Of a stretch of 23,539 nt of DNA, positions 1 to 8,100 are shown piece after piece (position 1 is the first letter of the stretch; each line of letters begins with the position of its first letter). Position numbers and translations under genes: made by a program. The stretch is from an uncultured Micavibrio sp. (lineage in GTDB: Bacteria > Pseudomonadota > Alphaproteobacteria > Micavibrionales > UBA1664). The DNA is taken from assembly GCA_937896295.1 (NCBI GenBank), contig CALBME010000167.1, positions 1 to 23,539 of the forward strand, given 5' to 3'. The notes under the pieces are model-generated. The model made no database searches. It was not told where the DNA came from and saw only the letters and a list, made by a program, of their open reading frames with translations.

Positions 1-20
1 GACGTGTGCTCTTCCGATCT
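1..20. other. Illumina TruSeq adapter remnant
   Basis: The first 20 bases read GACGTGTGCTCTTCCGATCT, which is the 3' part of the standard Illumina TruSeq read-2 adapter. It is joined directly, in the middle of a codon series, to the truncated TerD gene. It is therefore untrimmed library sequence and not genomic DNA. The true contig begins at base 21 and nothing biological should be read from bases 1-20. Confidence 0.97.
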
Positions 21-347
21 CCAGATTTCAAACGACATGTTGTCGAAATCGAACTGGATTGCCTCGTCATCCACGGGGTCGGAGCCCACGCGGTCCTCAC
101 CCAGATGGCGGACGGCTAATTGTGCGCCGTTTGGGTTATTATAAAAGACGAAATCCTCATCCTCACGGGTGAGGTTATCTTTACCCAGCATGAAGCAGCA
201 CAGGTCGCAGTCATACGCCTCGCCATCGGCCAGTTTGAATTCCCACCCGGCGGACACGATGATGTTGCGCAGACCCTGAGACAGCTGGGTGAGGCTGATA
301 TCGGTATCGGCTTGGGCGGAATGGGAGTCGCGGGGAGGATTGCTCAT
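21..347 (-). CDS. TerD-family protein, C-terminal part missing
   Basis: Translating the minus strand from the ATG at 347 gives 109 open residues ending at the adapter junction. The sequence has the TerD/TerZ fold pattern: ISLTQ near residue 18, then VSAGWEFKLADGEAYDCD, LGKDN, FVFYNN, and the acidic stretch VDDEAIQFDF, which in TerD proteins forms the calcium-binding core. Complete TerD proteins are about 190 residues, so roughly the last 80 are missing. The family is linked to tellurite resistance, stress and envelope or phage responses, with calcium binding shown for TerD. No second ter gene is visible, so it may be a lone family member or the edge of a ter cluster. It is divergent from tldD. 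The start is the only ATG in good register with the family N terminus; no strong ribosome binding site precedes it. Confidence 0.88.
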
Positions 348-370
348 GGGAAGGCCGGGTCATGCCCCTC

Positions 371-398
371 TTGTCTTTGGGGCGTTTGCGAATAGAAT
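371..398 (+). promoter_or_regulatory. Candidate sigma70-type promoter of tldD
   Basis: TTGTCT at 371-376 and TAGAAT at 393-398 are separated by 16 bases, giving matches of about 4/6 and 5/6 to the consensus. Transcription would begin near 405, about 30 bases before the tldD ATG. This is pattern matching only; alphaproteobacterial promoters are often weaker than this. Confidence 0.35.
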
Positions 399-434
399 CA
401 ATGGGCTGCCTTTCGACACCCAGAGATAATCATA

Positions 435-1868
435 ATGTCCGATTTGACCCTTAGCAATGCGCTGTTTTATGCCCGTACCGGGCTGGACCCGGAGGCCGCC
501 GACAAAATCGTGCGCACCGCGCTGGACGGGTGCGACGACGGCGAACTATTCCTGGAATACGACGCATCCGAATTCCTGTCCCGCGATGACGGTGTCCTCA
601 AAAGCGCATCGTTCGACGTGCATGCGGGATTCGGCCTGCGCGCGGTTGCGGGCGAGCTGACCGCGTATGCACATGCAGGCGAAATATCGGAAGGCGCCCT
701 GAAACGCGCGGCCGACACGGTGCGGGCGGTGGCGGGCGGGCATGGCGGTACGCTGGCCCTGCCCCCGGCGGCCAGCAACACGCATTATTACGGCGCCGAG
801 AATCCGCAGGATTCGATGCCGTTCGATAAAAAAGTCGCGCTTCTGTCCGAGATCGAGGATTACGCGCGCAGCCGCGACCCGCTGGTCAAAACCGTATCGG
901 TATCGATGTCGGGAACGTGGCAGGTGGTGCAGATCGTGCGCCCGGACGGGTCGCGCTATGCCGATACGCGCCCGCTGGTGCGAATGGATATCAGCGTCAC
1001 GCTTGATAAAGGCGGACGCATCGAGGGCGGACACGAAGGATGGGGCGGCCGCGGGGATTACATGCTGTTCAGCAGCAGGGAACGGTGGCAGGCATCGGTG
1101 GATGAGGCCATCCGGCAGGCGCGCGTGGCACTTGAGGCCATTCCGGCGCCGGCGGGCGAAATCGACGTGATCCTGGGTCCGGGATGGCCCGGCGTGATGC
1201 TTCACGAGGCGGTCGGCCACGGGCTTGAGGGCGATTTCCACCGCAAAGGCACATCCGTCTTCAACGGCATGATGGGCAAGATGGTGGCCAGCGAACATGT
1301 CACGGTTGTCGATGACGGCACGATTGAGGGACGGCGCGGGTCGATTTCCATCGACGATGAAGGCACGCCCGCGCAGCGCAACGTGCTGATCGAAAACGGC
1401 GTGCTGGTCGGATTGATGCAGGACCGGCTGAACGCGCGGCTGATGGGCGTCAAACCCACCGGCAACGGGCGGCGCGAGTCGTATGCGCATAAACCCATGC
1501 CGCGCATGACCAACACCATGATGCTGAGCGGTCCGCACGATCCGAAAGACATCATCGCGTCGGTCAAGAAAGGCATTTACGCGCCGCATTTCGGCGGCGG
1601 ACAGGTCGATATTACGTCGGGGCAGTTCGTGTTCGCCGCGTCGGAGGCGTATCTGGTCGAGAACGGTAAAATCGGTGCGCCGATCAAGGGCGCCACGCTG
1701 ATCGGCAAGGGCGCCGACGCGCTGACCAAGGTCAGGATGGTAGGCAACGACATGATGCTGGACCACGGGGTCGGCACATGCGGCAAAGACGGACAGGGTG
1801 TACCGGTCGGCGTGGGACAACCCACGCTTTTGATGAACGGCATCACGGTCGGCGGGACAGAGGCATAA
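435..1868 (+). CDS. tldD: TldD metalloprotease subunit
   Basis: This 477-residue protein is about the length of E. coli TldD (481). The zinc motif HExxxH is present as HEAVGH at residues 257-262, preceded by the family's GPGWPGVML and followed by GLEGDFHRKGTS. TldD pairs with TldE (PmbA) as a cytoplasmic heterodimeric protease with a narrow active-site channel that degrades unfolded or small peptides, including microcin B17 precursor and CcdA. In the dimer the zinc motif is in TldD; no tldE is in this window. The ATG at 435 gives the family's N terminus. The small MAPEG gene follows 15 bases after the stop and may be cotranscribed. Confidence 0.95.
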   Translation: MSDLTLSNALFYARTGLDPEAADKIVRTALDGCDDGELFLEYDASEFLSRDDGVLKSASFDVHAGFGLRAVAGELTAYAHAGEISEGALKRAADTVRAVAGGHGGTLALPPAASNTHYYGAENPQDSMPFDKKVALLSEIEDYARSRDPLVKTVSVSMSGTWQVVQIVRPDGSRYADTRPLVRMDISVTLDKGGRIEGGHEGWGGRGDYMLFSSRERWQASVDEAIRQARVALEAIPAPAGEIDVILGPGWPGVMLHEAVGHGLEGDFHRKGTSVFNGMMGKMVASEHVTVVDDGTIEGRRGSISIDDEGTPAQRNVLIENGVLVGLMQDRLNARLMGVKPTGNGRRESYAHKPMPRMTNTMMLSGPHDPKDIIASVKKGIYAPHFGGGQVDITSGQFVFAASEAYLVENGKIGAPIKGATLIGKGADALTKVRMVGNDMMLDHGVGTCGKDGQGVPVGVGQPTLLMNGITVGGTEA

Positions 1869-1883
1869 CGAGGAGGCAAGACA

Positions 1884-2273
1884 ATGATTACAAGTTTATA
1901 TGCAGGGATACTGGCGCTGATATTCGTGGCGCTTGGCGTTTATGTGATTATGGGGCGGTACAAAACCCACACGCCGCTGGGCGACGGCGGCAACGAAGAC
2001 CTGCAGCGCCGGGTGCGCATGCACGGGAATTTCGCTGAATACGTACCGCTCGCGCTTTTACTTCTGGTTCTTTATGAAACGCAGGCGGGCAGCCTTTACC
2101 TTATCCATGCGTTCGGCATCGCGCTGGTCGCGGGGCGACTTTCACACGCCTATGCGCTTAAAACCGGGTTCTTTCCGGCACGCGGCCTTGGCATGGCGCT
2201 GACCTTCAGCGTCATTGGCATTCTGGGCATTATCCTGATCCTGAAGGGGATTACAGCGACGCAAGTCTTGTAA
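1884..2273 (+). CDS. MAPEG-family membrane protein
   Basis: The product is 129 residues with four predicted membrane helices (about 4-25, 53-68, 73-90 and 104-124). The segment RVRMHGNFAEYVPLALLLL is the MAPEG signature: a charged R-x-x-x-x-N-x-x-E stretch followed by a helix. Eukaryotic MAPEG proteins are glutathione-dependent enzymes of eicosanoid metabolism and detoxification. Bacterial short members have mostly unknown substrates, with glutathione transferase activity seen in a few. An excellent ribosome binding site, AGGAGG at 1871-1876, precedes the ATG. The gene follows tldD closely and its last 23 bases overlap the convergent end of rsmE. Confidence 0.88.
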   Translation: MITSLYAGILALIFVALGVYVIMGRYKTHTPLGDGGNEDLQRRVRMHGNFAEYVPLALLLLVLYETQAGSLYLIHAFGIALVAGRLSHAYALKTGFFPARGLGMALTFSVIGILGIILILKGITATQVL

Positions 2274-2952
2274 GCATGGCCGCAACGGCGGTTTCAGAGC
2301 GCAATACATTCGGCCCCAGCGTTACAGGCGTAATGCTGGGGTTTTTATTGAGCATGTCGCGTTCACGGTCGGACCAGCCACCGACGGGGCCGACCAGACA
2401 GGCGACATCGCCGGCCGGCACCAGCGCGTCGCGCAGAGGTTTTGCATCACTGCGTTCCAGTCCGGCAAACAGGGGCATGATGACGCGGCCCAGCGCCTGA
2501 ACCGGATGCAGGGTGGGAAGGTCGAGGCGCTCGCATTGTTCGGCGGATTCGATGATATAGGCGTTCAGCTTGTCTTCCTTGATGTCGCGCACTTCCGTCC
2601 GGTCGGTGATGACGGGGTGCAGGTCGGTTGCGTCCAGCTGGACCGCGCATTCCACCAGTGTTTCGAGGCGGTCTTTTTTCAGCGGCGCAAAAAACAGGTG
2701 CACGCGCCGCGTGCGCGGCTTTTGCAGACGCACCTGTTCCGTGATGGTGACGCCGGCGTCGCGCTTGCCGGAAAACACCAGACTGGCCAGCCATTCGCCG
2801 TCGCGCCCATTGAACAGACGCACCTTTTCGCCGTCTTCGCGGCGCATGACGTGGCGCAGGTAATGAGCATGTTCGGCGCACAGGGCCAGATCGCCGGGGG
2901 CCAGCGGCGCCGTCATATAAAGACGGGGGAACTTGTACAGGTCGTCAGACAT
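2251..2952 (-). CDS. rsmE: 16S rRNA m3U1498 methyltransferase RsmE
   Basis: This 233-residue SPOUT-class enzyme is predicted to methylate N3 of U1498 in 16S rRNA using S-adenosylmethionine. It has an N-terminal PUA-like RNA-binding part (HYLRHVMRREDGEKVRLFNG, about residues 29-49). The C-terminal trefoil-knot part contains KKDRLE, TDRTEV, ESAEQCERLDLP and the SAM-site pair LVGPVGGWSDRE and LGPNVLRSETA. The usual knot motif is GPEGG, and here the glutamate is a valine. Length is normal for the family. The start codon is only 3 bases from the divergent ubiA start. RsmE next to ubiA is a recurring alphaproteobacterial arrangement. Confidence 0.93.
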   Translation of the reverse strand: MSDDLYKFPRLYMTAPLAPGDLALCAEHAHYLRHVMRREDGEKVRLFNGRDGEWLASLVFSGKRDAGVTITEQVRLQKPRTRRVHLFFAPLKKDRLETLVECAVQLDATDLHPVITDRTEVRDIKEDKLNAYIIESAEQCERLDLPTLHPVQALGRVIMPLFAGLERSDAKPLRDALVPAGDVACLVGPVGGWSDRERDMLNKNPSITPVTLGPNVLRSETAVAAMLTRLASL

Positions 2953-2955
2953 GAT

Positions 2956-3837
2956 ATGGATTTATACATGCCGCATACCGACATTACCATTCCCAAATGG
3001 CTGGCGCCCGCATCCGCCAAGGCGCAGGGCTTTGCGCATCTGATGCGCCTCGACCGGCCGATCGGCACGTGGCTTTTGCTGTTGCCGGGGTGGTGGGCCA
3101 TCGCCCTTGCCGCGCCCGCGCGCTGGGACCTGTATGCCCTTTTCGCTGTCGGCGCGGTGGTGATGCGCGGCGCGGGTTGTGTGGTCAACGATCTGTGGGA
3201 TCAGGACATGGACGCGAAGGTCGAACGCACGAAGGCGCGGCCTTTGCCCAGCGGGCGCGTCACGCGGAAAGAGGCGTTCATGCTTCTGGGCGTTTTGCTG
3301 CTTACCGGTTTTGCCATCCTGATCAGCATGCCGCCTTTGGCGATCGGGCTTGGCGTCGTCTCGCTTGCGTTTGTCGGCACTTACCCGCTGATGAAACGAT
3401 TTACCTGGTGGCCGCAGCTTTTTTTAGGCTTCACCTTTAATTTCGGTGCCCTGATCGGATGGGCAGCCGCGACCGGCGCCTTGAGCTGGTCGGCCGTCCT
3501 GCTTTATGCGGGCGGGATATTCTGGACGCTTGGCTACGATACGATTTACGCGCATCAGGACAAGGAAGACGACGCGCTGGCGGGGGTGAAATCGACCGCG
3601 CGCCTGTTTGGGGAGCGAAGCAAAACCTATGTCGCAGGTTTTTATGCGCTGGCGGCTGTCCTGTTCGCGCTGGCCGTGCCGCCGGCAGCCGGTCTTTTAA
3701 TGCTGGCCCCGGCTGCGCATTTCGCATGGCAGGTTAAATCATGGGATATGGCCGACCCTGCCAGCAGTTTGCGGTTTTTCAAATCAAACCGCGATGCCGG
3801 GCTGATCGTCCTGCTGGTTATTTTTCTGTTCGGCTAA
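2956..3837 (+). CDS. ubiA: 4-hydroxybenzoate polyprenyltransferase UbiA
   Basis: This is the membrane enzyme that joins the polyprenyl tail to 4-hydroxybenzoate in ubiquinone synthesis. From the ATG at 2956 it has 293 residues. The first Mg-diphosphate motif is N78-D79-L-W-D82-Q-D-M-D86 and the second is D202-K-E-D-D206 after YDTIYAHQ. Eight to nine hydrophobic helices are visible. RLDRPIGTWLLLLPGWW near the N terminus is typical of UbiA. The reading frame is open upstream to 2506, but that part lies antisense to rsmE and is not protein-like, so 2956 (or the ATG at 2968) is chosen. The stop codon overlaps the convergent unknown gene by 4 bases. Confidence 0.95.
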   Translation: MDLYMPHTDITIPKWLAPASAKAQGFAHLMRLDRPIGTWLLLLPGWWAIALAAPARWDLYALFAVGAVVMRGAGCVVNDLWDQDMDAKVERTKARPLPSGRVTRKEAFMLLGVLLLTGFAILISMPPLAIGLGVVSLAFVGTYPLMKRFTWWPQLFLGFTFNFGALIGWAAATGALSWSAVLLYAGGIFWTLGYDTIYAHQDKEDDALAGVKSTARLFGERSKTYVAGFYALAAVLFALAVPPAAGLLMLAPAAHFAWQVKSWDMADPASSLRFFKSNRDAGLIVLLVIFLFG

Positions 3838-5036
3838 AGCGGTGTAAGCCCGGCCGCACGCGCCGCGTCCCGCATACGGGAAAGATGGGTTTCATCGCGC
3901 GCCACTTCGCTATGGCGGGCGGCGGCGTCGATCACGCGGGACGCCATGGCCAGAACGCACAGACCCTTTTCAAACGTCATGACTGAGCAGTGCCGCGCGG
4001 TCAGGCCGAATTCCTGGCGCATGGCGCTACGGATTTTCGCCGCAACATCCAGTGCGCCCGGTGTTTCGATGATGACGTAGTTCCATTCGCGCGCGCGTTC
4101 ATCGCGCGTCGTCGCACCGTGCGCCAGAAGCTGAAGCACATGATGCGCCTGCGCCTTTGCGGTCAGGGTGCGCACCGGCGGCGTCGCCCCGCTGAGGGCG
4201 GCGCGCAGGACAGATCCTTGCGACCAGATCGCCTCGCGCTGGTCGAGGGAGGTGATGAGGTTGAAACCGTCATGATCTTTTTCAACAAAGAAAGTGCGCG
4301 GCTGGGCCACGTCATGCCCTTCGAATTCGACGGTATCCCGCCACGGCTTTTCGAGAAAGCGGGCACGTTCAAACGGGCGCAGGTGCCTGATATCTGTGCC
4401 GGGAACGTGGGTTTCTAGCGTGTAGACCACCTGTTCGGGGATGTTTCGGGCCTCGAGGTCGTTTTCCAGCCCCAGATCACGCGCGATCACCATCTTGATG
4501 ACATCGGCCATGTCGGCAGGGGGAATGTCCCAGTCCGAGGCCTGCGCATCTGAAATACTGGCTACATGAATCTGTGCCCCTTTGGTCAGGGGAATACTGG
4601 GTTTTTCCTTGGGCGCCGGAAGCGTGAACTGGCGGTCGCCCAGAATAATGGCCTTATTGCCCAGATCATCAAAATGCAGGGTGATATTCGTACCGGGTAT
4701 GTCGATGGGAATATTATTACATCTTACATCTGTAACCGGCAGCGCAGAATCCGATACAAGCGTCTTGCCCGACACGGTAAAGGATATGCCCGATTCGTCG
4801 ATGGCGACGACCATGTTGTTCTGCAGGTCGAACGAGACCGATGCGCCGGAGCTGTGCGTCACCTGGGTCTTGCGGCCATCCGTACTGGTAAAGCGGCTGG
4901 CGGCCGGCGTGACCTGGCGGGTTGAGCCCTTGCGGCCCGGATCGGTGAAAAAATTCAGGTCGAAAGTGTTGCGCCAATGGGCAGGCCTGGAGAAATGCTC
5001 CATCAGCCGCAGTTTTTGCGGATAGTCGATATGCAT
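3834..5036 (-). CDS. Hypothetical protein, 400 residues
   Basis: I do not recognise this protein. It has 400 residues with no signal peptide or membrane helix. About residues 25-150 alternate polar and hydrophobic residues and look beta-rich (for example VSFDLQNNMVVAI, ITLHFDDLGNKAIIL). Residues 280-400 look mainly alpha-helical and end in an Arg/Ala-rich helix. The two parts may be separate domains. It lies directly downstream of the glutamate dehydrogenase gene in the same orientation, with a hairpin and a candidate promoter between them. Its base composition matches its neighbours and the frame is uninterrupted over 1.2 kb, so I take it as real. Confidence 0.8.
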   Translation of the reverse strand: MHIDYPQKLRLMEHFSRPAHWRNTFDLNFFTDPGRKGSTRQVTPAASRFTSTDGRKTQVTHSSGASVSFDLQNNMVVAIDESGISFTVSGKTLVSDSALPVTDVRCNNIPIDIPGTNITLHFDDLGNKAIILGDRQFTLPAPKEKPSIPLTKGAQIHVASISDAQASDWDIPPADMADVIKMVIARDLGLENDLEARNIPEQVVYTLETHVPGTDIRHLRPFERARFLEKPWRDTVEFEGHDVAQPRTFFVEKDHDGFNLITSLDQREAIWSQGSVLRAALSGATPPVRTLTAKAQAHHVLQLLAHGATTRDERAREWNYVIIETPGALDVAAKIRSAMRQEFGLTARHCSVMTFEKGLCVLAMASRVIDAAARHSEVARDETHLSRMRDAARAAGLTPL

Positions 5037-5071
5037 GGTTCCCGTTCAACTCTTTTTATATCTTTGAATAA

Positions 5072-5100
5072 AGTTAAACAGGCGCTTTCGCGCCTGTCAA
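5072..5100 (-). promoter_or_regulatory. Candidate promoter of the 400-residue gene, overlapping a hairpin
   Basis: Read on the minus strand, a perfect TTGACA (5095-5100) is followed 17 bases later by TTAACT (5072-5077). The start of transcription would be near 5065, about 28 bases before the ATG at 5036. The 17-base spacer contains most of a perfect inverted repeat. The -10 match is weak (3/6), so the call rests mainly on the -35 box and the spacing. Confidence 0.4.
5078..5097 (-). terminator. Hairpin terminator after the glutamate dehydrogenase gene
   Basis: An 8-bp perfect stem, ACAGGCGC (5078-5085) with GCGCCTGT (5090-5097), closes a 4-base loop that reads GAAA on the minus strand. It lies about 30 bases past the stop codon of the large dehydrogenase gene. 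The minus-strand bases after the stem are T-rich (TTAACTTTATT) but not an unbroken T run, so termination may be partial. Confidence 0.5.
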
Positions 5101-5128
5101 AAAATTTAATTCAGATATAGAGAAGAAC

Positions 5129-8100
5129 TTAACCCGCGATCTGGCGCAGGCGCTGTTCGGCCAGAGTCAGCATAGCCAGGTCCAGATGCGGCACCCGGCG
5201 CAGGTCACCCAGGGTCGATTCCAGAGCCGCCAGCGTTTCCTCGTTATCCTGCTTCCAGCTGGACAGGCGGATTTTTGCATCCTTTTTCCTGTCGGTTTCG
5301 GACAGAACGCGGCGGGTGATGGCCGCCTGGGTCGCATAAAGCTGACCCATAACGCCCTCGATCGCCTCAGCCTGCCAGAAGGATGCGCCGGAAAGCGCCC
5401 GTGCCTGTTCACGCAGCCAGTCGAAGTGAAGGTCTTCACCGATATGGTAGAATACCGTTGCGGCCAGCGGAATCTGTTTGCGGTCGCCACCGGCGATGCG
5501 GCAGATATCCAGCGACGAGCGCAGCGGACCCAGATGCGCCAGAATCAGGCCAAGCTGGTCGGGCAGGCCGCTTTCGGCAGCTGCCACGATATTCGCCTGA
5601 ATACGCGCCTGACGCCGCGGCGGCAGGGCGCGTCCGAGATTTTCGAGAATGATGCGCACGCAGGCACCCATTTCTTCGGCCGCCTGCGCAATCGACCCTT
5701 TGCGGATCAGCGCCGGATCGTAGCGCAGGATCCATAGAGTCAGGGATTCGACCAGTTTGACGATCTGTTTCATCGCGCGGAGCTGTGCCTGCGCGGTGAT
5801 CAGCCCATCCAGCGATTCGAGTGCGTGCCACAGAGGGCGCAGCTTGAACGATTCGCGGACCAGAAACGCCGCCTTGGCGATGTCATCGACATCGGCGCCG
5901 GTCTTGTCGCCCATGGTCATCATGAAGGTGGGGCCAAGTCGATTGACGATCGACGCCGTCATCATGGCCGCGTTGATTTCGCGCTTGAGACGGTGGCGGC
6001 GGATCTGTTTGCCGTATTTTTCACGCAGGCGTGCGGGGAAATAGTGCAGCAGCCAGTCATCCGCGATCGGATCGTCAGGGAGGTCGGATTCCAAAAGATC
6101 CTTGGTCAGACGGATCTTGGCCAGCGAAATCAATGTGGCGAGTTCGGAGCGAGTCAGACCCTTCTGGTCTTTTTTGCGGTCTTCGATTTCGGCATTGGTG
6201 GGCAGGCCTTCGACGTTGCGCTTGAGTTTATGTTTCTGTTCCAGCTGGTCGATCAGACGGGCATGGTTGGACAGGCATTCGACCGCATCCATTTCCGCCG
6301 CGGAAATCGCCTGTGACTGCTGGTAATTATTGCGCAAGACCAGCGCCGCAACCTCGTCCGTCATGGATTCGAGCATGGCATTGCGCTGTTTCAGGGTAAC
6401 GAGCGGCTTGCTGCCGCCCATCAGGTCCTGGAAGAGGATCTTGATGTTGACCTCGTGGTCCGAGCAGTCGACCCCGCCCGAGTTGTCGATGAAGTCGGCA
6501 TTCAGCTTGATTCCGCGCAGGCCCATTTCAACGCGGGCCTTGCGGGTGACGGCCAGGTTCGCGCCCTCGCCCACCACGCGGGCGTTGACGTCCAAGCCGG
6601 TGACGCGCAGGGCGTCGTTCGCACGGTCGCCGATTTCGGCCGGTGTCTGCTGTGCGCCGGCAATATAGGTGCCGATACCGCCGAAATAGAGCAGATCGCA
6701 TTTCGTTTTCAGCATCGCGTGGATCAGGTCGTTCGGTGCGATCTTGTCCACCGTCAGGCCGAAACGGTCCTTGATTTCCTTGGTCAGGGTCAGCGATTTT
6801 TCACTGCGCGAGAAAATGCGTCCGCCTTTGGAGAGCAGTTTTTGGTCGTAATCGCCCCAGGCTTTGACCGCCTTGAACAGGCGTTCGCGTTCTTTCCAGG
6901 TTTTGGCCGGATCCGGGTTGGGATCGCAGAAAATATGCTGGTGGTTGAAGGCGCCGATCAGCCTGATGTGTTTGGACAGCAGCATGCCGTTTCCGAACAC
7001 GTCGCCGGCCATGTCGCCGATACCGATGACTTCGAAATCTTCCGACTGGATGTCGGTACCCAGTTCGCGGAAGTGGCGCTTGATGCATTCCCATGCGCCG
7101 CGCGCGGTGATGCCGACCTCTTTATGATCATAGCCGGCCGAGCCGCCGGAGGCGAACGCATCGCCAAGCCAGAAGCCATATTCGGCCGAAATGCCGTTGG
7201 CAATGTCGGAGAACGTCGCCGTACCCTTGTCGGCGGCAGCGACGATATACGGATCGTCTTCGTCATGGCGTACGACATTGGCGGGCGGGATGATTTTTTC
7301 GCCGTCCATGTTGTCGGTCACATCCAGCATGCCGCGGATGAGCATCCGGTAACATTCCGTACCCTCGGCCAGGAAGGCTTCGCGGTTCATGCCCTCGGTC
7401 GGGCGCTTGAGGATAAAACCACCCTTCGCGCCTTCGGGCACGATGACGGAGTTCTTGACCATCTGCGCCTGCATCAGGCCGAGAATCTCGGTACGGAAAT
7501 CTTCCGCCCGGTCGGACCAGCGGATGCCGCCGCGCGCAATTTTGCCGCCGCGCAGGTGAATGCCTTCCATGCGCGGGGAATAAACCCAGATTTCACGCCA
7601 CGGACGCGGTTCAGGCAGATAGGCGACCACGGCCGAGTCCAGTTTGAAGGAAAGGGCAGCCTTGGGGTTACCTTCCGCATCGCGCTGATAGAAATTGGTG
7701 CGCAGGGTCGCGTGGATCAGCGTCATCATGAAGCGGATGATGCGATCCTGGTCCAGCAGCGCCACGTTTTCGAGGCCGGAGGCGATGGCCGCCTCCCATT
7801 CCGCGGTTCTACGTTTGTTTTTCGGCAGGGACGGGTCGTTGCGCGCGTGGAAAAGACCGATCAGCGCGGCCGAGAGCATCGGGTGATCGACAAGCGCCTT
7901 CATGATGTAGGCAGGGGTATAGGATACGCGGGCCTGCTGCATATACTTGGTGTAGGCGCGCAAGATCACGACGTCGCGCCAGTCGATACCGGCGGTCAGG
8001 ACGAGCTGGTTGAGCGTGTCGGATTCGGCCAGGTCGTACCAGATGGCCATCAGCGCGGCTTCCGCCGTCGCCTTTATGTCGGATATATCCGCAGCCGGGG

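Noticed and set aside
120..395. Plus-strand 91-residue open frame
   Set aside because: It is antisense to the TerD gene, whose minus-strand translation has clear family motifs; the plus frame has none.
546..1820. Long 424-residue minus-strand frame across tldD
   Set aside because: His/Arg-rich shadow of a GC-rich gene; the plus-strand TldD carries HEAVGH and full-length family sequence.
2506..2955. N-terminal extension of ubiA
   Set aside because: The extension is antisense to rsmE and does not resemble UbiA; the start at 2956 fits the family length.
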